NCBI RefSeq assembly: GCF_964656455.1
Contig: NC_135719.1
Location: 11,201,163-11,265,162, forward strand
Direction of reading: 5' to 3'
From: Halichoerus grypus
Taxonomy: Eukaryota; Chordata; Mammalia; Carnivora; Phocidae
Length of the DNA: 64,000 bases
A program made the position numbers and the translations under genes. The notes beneath the pieces were generated by a model. The model did not search any database and was not told the origin of the DNA. It saw only the letters and a list, made by a program, of their open reading frames with translations. Shown here in pieces: positions 58,005 through 64,000 of the stretch (position 1 is the stretch's first letter; every line of letters begins with the position of its first letter).

Positions 58005-58530
58005 TTGTGAGGTGTTCATTTTATGTGCCAACCAGATATTTGGTCAAATATTATTTTAGGTGTGTCTGTGAGAGTGTTTCTGATTGAAATTAACATTTGA
58101 ATTGGTAGACTGAGTAAAGCAGACTGCCCTCTCCAACATGGGTGAGCCTCATCCAATCAGTTGAAGACCAATAGAGCAAAAAGGCTGAGCAAGAGGGAAC
58201 TCCTCCTGCCTGACTGAGCTGAGACACAAGTCTTTTCCTGTCTTTGGACCCAAATTGAAAAATTAGCTCTGCTTGGTTATTGAGCTTGCTGGCTCTTGGG
58301 CTAGAATTTATACCATCAGCTTTCTTGGTTCTCAAGTTTCGGACTGAGACTGGAACCATATATTGGCTCTCCTGGGCCTTCAACTTATTGATTGCAGATT
58401 TGGGACTTCTCAGCCTCCATAATCGTGTGAACTAATTCCTTATAATAAATCCTTATAATAAATCTCTTGATATATATACATATATATATCCTATGGGTTC
58501 TATTTCTCTGCAGTACCCTAATACACTGAT
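58005..58530 (+). mobile_element. Ancient LTR-like interspersed repeat, nearly full length
   Basis: ccaaccagatatttggtcaa, gtgtgtctgtgagagtgttt, ggtagactgagtaaagcaga, cagcctccataatcgtgtga, ccttataataaatctcttga, tatcctatgggttctatttc. This is a common mammalian repeat with an AATAAA near its end; the exact family name is not settled. Confidence 0.7.
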
Positions 58531-58624
58531 CCAAAGATGACAGTGCTTCCCAAGATGGATTTCTATTGTCCCTTGTGACATTCATGTAGATGATTGTCAT
58601 GGCTCTTCTATGGGTGAGTAAATA

Positions 58625-58865
58625 ATATTAGTCACCATTTATTGAGTGATTGTTATATACCAAGCCACAGGCTAACCTATTTACATGTAGTATTTTATTT
58701 AATCTGCAAAATAACTTTATAAAGTCAGTTTTATTAGCCCTATTTTACAAATGAGAATATTGACATGAATTAACTAGCCCCATGTCACAAAGCTGGAGAG
58801 CTGTGGAGCTAAGGTTTGAACCCCAGTGTCTCCAACCTGAAAGTCCATACTGTTAACCACTCTAA
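58625..58865 (-). mobile_element. MIR remnant
   Basis: accatttattgagtgattgt, cctattttacaaatgagaat, catgtcacaaagctggagag, aggtttgaaccccagtgtct follow inverted MIR. Confidence 0.85.
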
Positions 58866-58869
58866 GAAA

Positions 58870-59260
58870 ACAGAGCCATTGAAACTGAAAATGACCTATT
58901 GAAAGGCCTATGGTGAACAGTTTAGAAAGGTTCCAAACTGAGAAGATCATTTTCCATGGAACACATTTCTATTTCCTAACCCTTTCTTTGGAAGTGGAAG
59001 CTACCCTTGGCTATCACTCCGCCAAATCTGAGATTCATTCCTCAAGTTCCTGGAATGCAAAATGGCTCTGCAAACTGGTAACGTGGAATTGGCCTCTCTC
59101 AAATCCCCTCACACTTCATGATACATCATTAACATGTTCTACACTGAGTTACTTTGATGCAAATGAACCTTCCTCACTGGTATGTCCTCCACTGGTAGGA
59201 GATCAGACCCACAAGAAATTATTCATTATAAGATCAGTAGCAAATGCAAGGTTGATGGTT
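58870..59260. other. Non-coding stretch, nothing recognised
   Basis: A 127-codon frame (58910-59293) runs through it but has no recognisable domain and overlaps an LTR at its end. Confidence 0.35.
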
Positions 59261-59264
59261 GATA

Positions 59265-59755
59265 TTTGTATTAGTTTACTATTGCTGCTATAACAAGTTA
59301 ACACAGTCTCTGTGACTTAATGTATTCTCTTATAGCCCTGGAGGTCAAAAGTCTGAAATCGGTCTTACTGGACTAAAGTCCAAGTATCTGCAGGACCAGT
59401 TACTCATGGAGTTTTTGAAAGGAGAATCTGTTTCATTGCTCTTTTCAGTGTCTAGTTGCCACCTGGAATCTCTGGCTTGTGGCTCCTTGTTCCATCTTCA
59501 AAGGACACCACTCCAGTCTCTGCTCCCATCATAATGTCACCTTCTTTTCTGACTAGCTCTTCCTGCATCCCCCTTATAAGAGGACCATTGTGATTAGGTC
59601 AGGACCACCCAGATCATCCAGGATGATCTCCCCAGTTCAAGATCTTCAACTTGATCACAGCTACAAAGTCCCTTTTGCCATGGAAGGTAACATTCACAGG
59701 CTCCAGGGATTAGGACACAAACTTATTTGAGCAACTATTATTCACCCTACCCACA
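59265..59755 (-). mobile_element. ERVL-MaLR LTR (MLT1 type), minus strand
   Basis: gtattagtttactattgctg, ggaggtcaaaagtctgaaat, caccactccagtctctgctc, ataagaggaccattgtgatt, ggaaggtaacattcacaggc follow the MLT1 complement; strongly diverged. Confidence 0.75.
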
Positions 59756-59797
59756 ATGCTTGATCAGAGGGCATCTAAACTCAAGAATAGTATTTCT

Positions 59798-59963
59798 GAG
59801 GCACCTGGATGGCTCAGTCGATTAAGTGTCTGCCTTTGGCTCAGGTCATGATCTCAGGGTCCTGGAATCGAGCCCCACATCAGGTTACCTGCTCACAGGG
59901 AAACTGCTTCTCCCTCTCCTCCCTGCTTGTGCTCTCTCTCGCTATCTCTCCATAAAAAAAAAA
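59798..59963 (+). mobile_element. tRNA-Lys-derived SINE
   Basis: gaggcacctggatggctcag, gatctcagggtcctggaatc, CT-rich tract and A-tail. Flanked by agtatttct / agtacttct (59789 and 59964). Confidence 0.93.
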
Positions 59964-59974
59964 AGTACTTCTCC

Positions 59975-60575
59975 AATAATTTCCTTGCCTCCTTCTTCAG
60001 ATCCTGTCACATTCAAAACACCCTTAACCAAGTCTCAGCTATCGGTCAGAAGATTATTAAATAGTCCTTTGTAACTTGTGTGAGTTACTACTCTTCACTG
60101 GTAAGACATGGCAATCAAGATTTGCCCCCTTCATTTTTGAAACTGAAAACTGTAAATAGCATTTTGTGAACTGGGTCTCAAAATAAATTAAAGAATATTT
60201 GTTCTAAGCACAATGCTTAAGTTAGGCCTTGATTTTCTGGACCCTCACTTTTATCACCTCTTTTCCCAATCAGCTCTGGCCACTGTAGCAATGATGAGAA
60301 CAGAACAAAGATCAGCACTGTGTACAGCTGCACATCAGACATTCCAGCTCAGCTTATAGTGCTTATTTCCATACCAGGGCCGGAAACAGGTAAATCCCTT
60401 AAACCAGACAATATTGAACATGTCATGACTGACAATTCTCTGAGGCTGAGACACCCTTGAACCATAAGGGAGAGTAGTTAGTACTGTACCTTCTGAGTAG
60501 GCTACAGTATAATGAAGAAATCAACCCTAGAGAAAGTTAGGTTACACCTACTGAATCCAGGGACAGTAAATTCCA
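59975..60575. other. Non-coding stretch, nothing recognised
   Basis: No supported gene or repeat. Confidence 0.35.
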
Positions 60576-60690
60576 TTCAATCAATCAATCAATCATTCAT
60601 TCCTTACTAATTAAAAGCCTGATAACACCCACCACTGTGCCAGTGCTGGAGAAATAAGAGGCAATATTGTAGATATGAATTTATGGTCCC
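60576..60690 (-). mobile_element. L2 3' end with (TCAA)n
   Basis: A tcaatcaatcaatcaatcat run followed by actgtgccagtgctggagaa, the complement of the L2 tail and its short terminal repeat. Confidence 0.55.
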
Positions 60691-60694
60691 ATGA

Positions 60695-61745
60695 GACTTA
60701 CTACCTTTTATTTATAACTTTCTATGGGCCAGTGACACAGAGGAATTATTTGGAATGCAGCTCTTGTACTTACGGTCCTCCAACCTATACCCCAGAGAGT
60801 TTATACCAGTCTTCTGATTCTGGAGGAACTGGTGGATGGAGTGAGCAGGGAGAGGATTCAAGTCAAGAACAAGTCAAGTGAAACATGTGTTCCCCCACCC
60901 CCAGAACCTATATGAGGGCTTTGGGATACTTGGATTATATCACACCATTTGGGGTTAGGCATGTGCTGATTCAAATCACTTACTGAGAGGGTAAAATTAT
61001 CAGATTGAGTCCATCTGCAGAGCAGCTTCCCATTCAGTGTGTTTTGTACAATTGTTTCAGCAGAGCTCTGGACCCAGCTGTCCAGAGACAGGCCATCATC
61101 TGAGGATGGCCATTATCACAGGTCAAAACTCATGTCTCAGAAAATGTGGTGTTATCTCTCGAAGGCAGGAGGTAAAATACATTTTGTTCTCATCACAGGG
61201 ACAGGAAAATTCCCTTTCTGAGAAGGCACTGCCAGGAGCTGCTGTATGCAAGGAGCACAGGGCTGACCCTTGTTGATTGTAGAGACAGGAGTGAAGACAG
61301 GGCTGGCTATTTTGAGCAGCAAAGTATATGTAGTTATTTCCATGGATGGCCATTAATAATGGTAAATTAGACAAAAGCAAAATGCTTCATGATGTCTGGC
61401 TGAATTATATTTCTGATGTAATGAAATTCTGATGTTAACATCTTGAAGTCTAGAAAACAGACGGCAAAGCACACCCTACACTCATACCCTCAGCATCTAA
61501 GGACATAGCGTGTATGGCAGACACTAAGTTCCCACTTTGAACTGTGGGTCCAGCGTTGATTCATGCCACCTCTTCTGAGTAAGGGAACCTAACCAGCACC
61601 ACCCCCCAGCCCTAACCTTAGGATAGAGTCTCAGGGGCTTAACTTGGGGCAACTAGAATGTTTACCTGACGTGGCCAAAGGCAAGAAGATTTAGATAGTG
61701 TGCAAGATACACATGAGAAAAGCCATGAGTGAGGAGGATAATAGG
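60695..61745. other. Non-coding stretch, nothing recognised
   Basis: No supported gene or repeat. Confidence 0.35.
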
Positions 61746-61754
61746 TAGCCTTTT

Positions 61755-61905
61755 TCATTCATTCATTCATTCATTCATTCATTCAGCATTTCATAAATAT
61801 ACATTGAGCACCCGCTCTGGGCAAGGCTCTGCAATTGGTAATGGGAACTCAGTGATGAACAAAATGCTGTCTGCAAGCTCTTCCGAGCTGATAGGCAGGA
61901 TGGTT
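61755..61905 (-). mobile_element. L2 3' end with (TTCA)n
   Basis: Eight TTCA units (61757-61786), then tacattgagcacccgctctg, ggcaaggctctgcaattgg and cagtgatgaacaaaatgctg: complement of the L2 end. Confidence 0.7.
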
Positions 61906-61909
61906 TAGC

Positions 61910-62805
61910 AGGAAAAGCATGCACATTGTAGGCAGTCAGGCCCAGGCCACTGTCGGGGTAGTTGGTGGTTGCCCTGTCAGCACCCACCCTTCATACTCAT
62001 AGCCCATACTCTATCCTGTACTCCACTTTACTCAGGCCTGGGGTTTGAGAGTGTGTGATGGTACTTTCATCTCTGGAGATGGACCCCATTCGCTGAGGCT
62101 AATCACAAAATCCAGAACCACAATCAGGCAACAGGGCCCCTTCCCTGGACCCCATGCTTCAGAAAGTCTAGCTCTGACACCTGCTTCAAGTATGCATTTC
62201 ACTATGAGAGTCTGAGTGACTGAGGGGACAGACCCACAAGAAGTCTGTACCTCCCATAAGAGACTACACACTCACCGACCGCACCCAAACTCCACTCCCT
62301 AGGCCTGCACCGGCCTCTTTCCCAATTCTTCCTCCCACAGGCAGATTGTGCTGGCAGTGGGCACATACCTAGACCACATGTGGAATTTGGACACTAGAGC
62401 AGGGCCGTCCAACATGCGTGTGAGCCCTTTGCAGTGTGGGATGGAGCATGGGATGAACAAAAAAAAAGGTGAACTATTGCCTAGAAGCCTCGGTATACTT
62501 GCCTGGAAGCCATAAAGGTTAGTGCAAGCCTAAGATACCCCATTGTCATCAACCCTGCAAATGACTCAGGAGTGGGCAAGGAAGTTAGTTCAATCAGAGT
62601 GAACTTCAGGAATTTTGTGGCTTGTGGAGGAAGGAACCATATAGGACTACTCTTGCCTAACACTAGCTCTACTCCTGAAGGTTTTAGGTTTTGGAAGTCA
62701 ATCAGTTCCCTTTATTGTTTAAGCCAGTTTAAATTGGATTTTCCATTTCTTACAACCAAAAACATCCCAATAGGGTCCCACTTCTATAAGCTACCAGCTG
62801 TGTTG
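61910..62805. other. Non-coding stretch, nothing recognised
   Basis: No supported gene or repeat. Confidence 0.35.
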
Positions 62806-62809
62806 TTAG

Positions 62810-62985
62810 AAGTCAGCGAGTCATTTTCATCTCAACTAGGTTCAGTTTCCTCAAATGTACAATGAGGATGACAACCTAAATGTCACTGGGTGCCCTGGAG
62901 GAAAGAGTGAAATCATGAGTGGGAAAAATTGTCTAACATGGTAACTGGCATGTAGTAGGTGCTTAGTAAACATCACTTCCCTTTT
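62810..62985 (+). mobile_element. MIR fragment
   Basis: ggttcagtttcctcaaatgt, acaatgaggatgacaacc, aactggcatgtagtaggtgc and ttagtaaacatcac follow MIR. Confidence 0.75.
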
Positions 62986-63204
62986 GATCAATGTCGATGA
63001 AAGAACTCAGGCAAACCTTCTAGGGTAAAATCGTGGCATGCCACAAACCTTTACTAGACTCCTTTCAAGCATTAGGTTCCACATCAAGGGCTGATGATCC
63101 AAAGATGAAAGAGTCAGAGGCTCTGCCCTTAAAGGGCAGACAAGCTCATGGAATGGCAGGCGAGAGAGACAAGTGCACAATCGTGCCAGCATGTAATGAT
63201 GTAA

Positions 63205-63270
63205 TGATCTCCAAGACCTACCCAGGGCCTGGCACAGAGTAGATGCCCCACTGTTTGTTAGATGGTTAAC
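63205..63270 (+). mobile_element. L2 3' tail
   Basis: gggcctggcacagagtagat and gccccactgtttgttagatg follow the L2 end. Confidence 0.5.
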
Positions 63271-63394
63271 ATGTGAACAAACCAGGGGTTAAAGAACAGG
63301 TTGGATATGTATAAATAAAGAGAAATCTGGAAGGCATTTTGAGTTAAAAATTGTTTCAGGTTTTTATTAACAGAAACCTAATTTCCATGGCTTC

Positions 63395-63830
63395 TACACA
63401 TGGAGATTTTCTCTCTCCTGTAAAGTTCAGAGGTCAGATTCCAGGGCTTGCCATGATAGCTCCATGGGACACTTGCTTTTTTCTGTTTCTGCTTGGCTGT
63501 GTGTAACCTCCCTGTCAAGGTTATCCCAAAGGTCCTTGAAGGCTGCAAGAGCTCCAGCCATTATATCCATATTCCAGGCAACAGTCAGGAGGAAGAGGAA
63601 AAGGTGGAAAGACAAAAGGGGGCTTACTCCAGCTGTCTGTCCTTCCTTCTCAGGACACTCCACTTAAAATCATTAGCTAGAATTTAACTCTGCAGCACAC
63701 TTAGTTACAATGAAAAAAATGGTCAGCTAGGCATAATGATATCTCCATAATATAGATCCATTGGTAACAAAGAAGGGGAGGATGGAGGTTGGGGCAACAA
63801 CCAGCTACTACTGTTGCCAGGGGCACCATA
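63395..63830 (+). mobile_element. Unassigned medium-reiterated repeat, copy 2
   Basis: aagttcagaggtcagattcc, atgatagctccatgggac, caagagctccagccattata, tattccaggcaacagtcagg and ttagctagaatttaactctg follow the same old repeat type as 46245-46530. Confidence 0.4.
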
Positions 63831-63944
63831 GGAGCAGAGATAAAGAGGCTAATAAACAGCCCATTACCAGGAGCAGGGAGAGGATCAACTTGGTTGGAGT
63901 GGAAGGTAACGAAGAGATGGCAAGTCAGGTTTTAGGATAGGCCA

Positions 63945-64000
63945 GAGGTTCTCAAACTTTAGCAAGAATCAGAACTACCTGGTTGTTGCAAGTGTTGTTC
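63945..64000 (+). mobile_element. MER5A start, cut by window end
   Basis: gccagaggttctcaaacttt, agcaagaatcagaactacct gives the MER5A head; the rest lies beyond the window. Confidence 0.75.

Noticed and set aside
58910..59293. 127-codon open frame
   Set aside because: No recognisable domain, no splice context, and it ends inside an inverted LTR.
17416..64000. Exons of a host gene
   Set aside because: I looked for conserved-looking frames flanked by splice signals and found none convincing; the region may still be intronic, which sequence alone does not settle.

Overview
The window is nuclear DNA from a mammal, most likely an arctoid carnivoran (bear, seal or mustelid group). The evidence is eleven copies of a tRNA-Lys-derived SINE that opens with ggcgcctgggtggctcag and ends in a CT-rich tract plus AAATAAAT tail, and several L1 copies with a carnivoran-type 3' end. 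From memory of the families, the SINE diagnostic bases fit arctoid copies better than those of dog or cat; this is inference. I found no host protein-coding gene, rRNA, tRNA, CRISPR array or prokaryotic feature. Almost every open frame is a chance frame or retroelement remnant.

Left block (1-17.6 kb): a stack of LINE-1 elements. A minus-strand L1 5' UTR starts at 527 and runs off the left edge. Next come an L1 3' end (528-828), an internally deleted older L1 (829-3836) carrying two SINEs, and a nearly full-length ancient L1 (about 3850-17412) with a 5' UTR of 115-bp tandem units. That old L1 was split first or later by a small L1 tail (8691-8950) and by a young full-length L1 of about 7.1 kb (9374-16493). 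The young L1 has a CpG-rich YY1-headed promoter, ORF1, ORF2, a two-module 3' UTR, a poly(A) tail and clear target-site duplications. It is nearly intact: ORF1 has one frameshift and ORF2 one nonsense codon 67 codons before the expected end.

Right block (17.6-64 kb): ordinary non-coding DNA, intergenic or intronic, with old MIR, L2, MLT1-type LTR, MER5A, MER20 and L1M remnants, seven further SINEs with readable target-site duplications, three younger L1 3' pieces, an unusually short 54-bp L1 insert, and microsatellites. The most notable retroelement structure is at 30765-31921, where two independent minus-strand L1 insertions share one target site, leaving three copies of the duplication. Non-repeat points of interest are an exact CTCF core motif at 43314, an RFX-like plus CRE-like pair near 25931, and a repeat-free, homeodomain-motif-rich stretch at 55.0-55.5 kb.

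I see no undescribed biological system. The value of the window is a well-preserved record of repeated L1 and SINE activity. Family names come from pattern recognition without a database; boundaries of ancient repeats are approximate.
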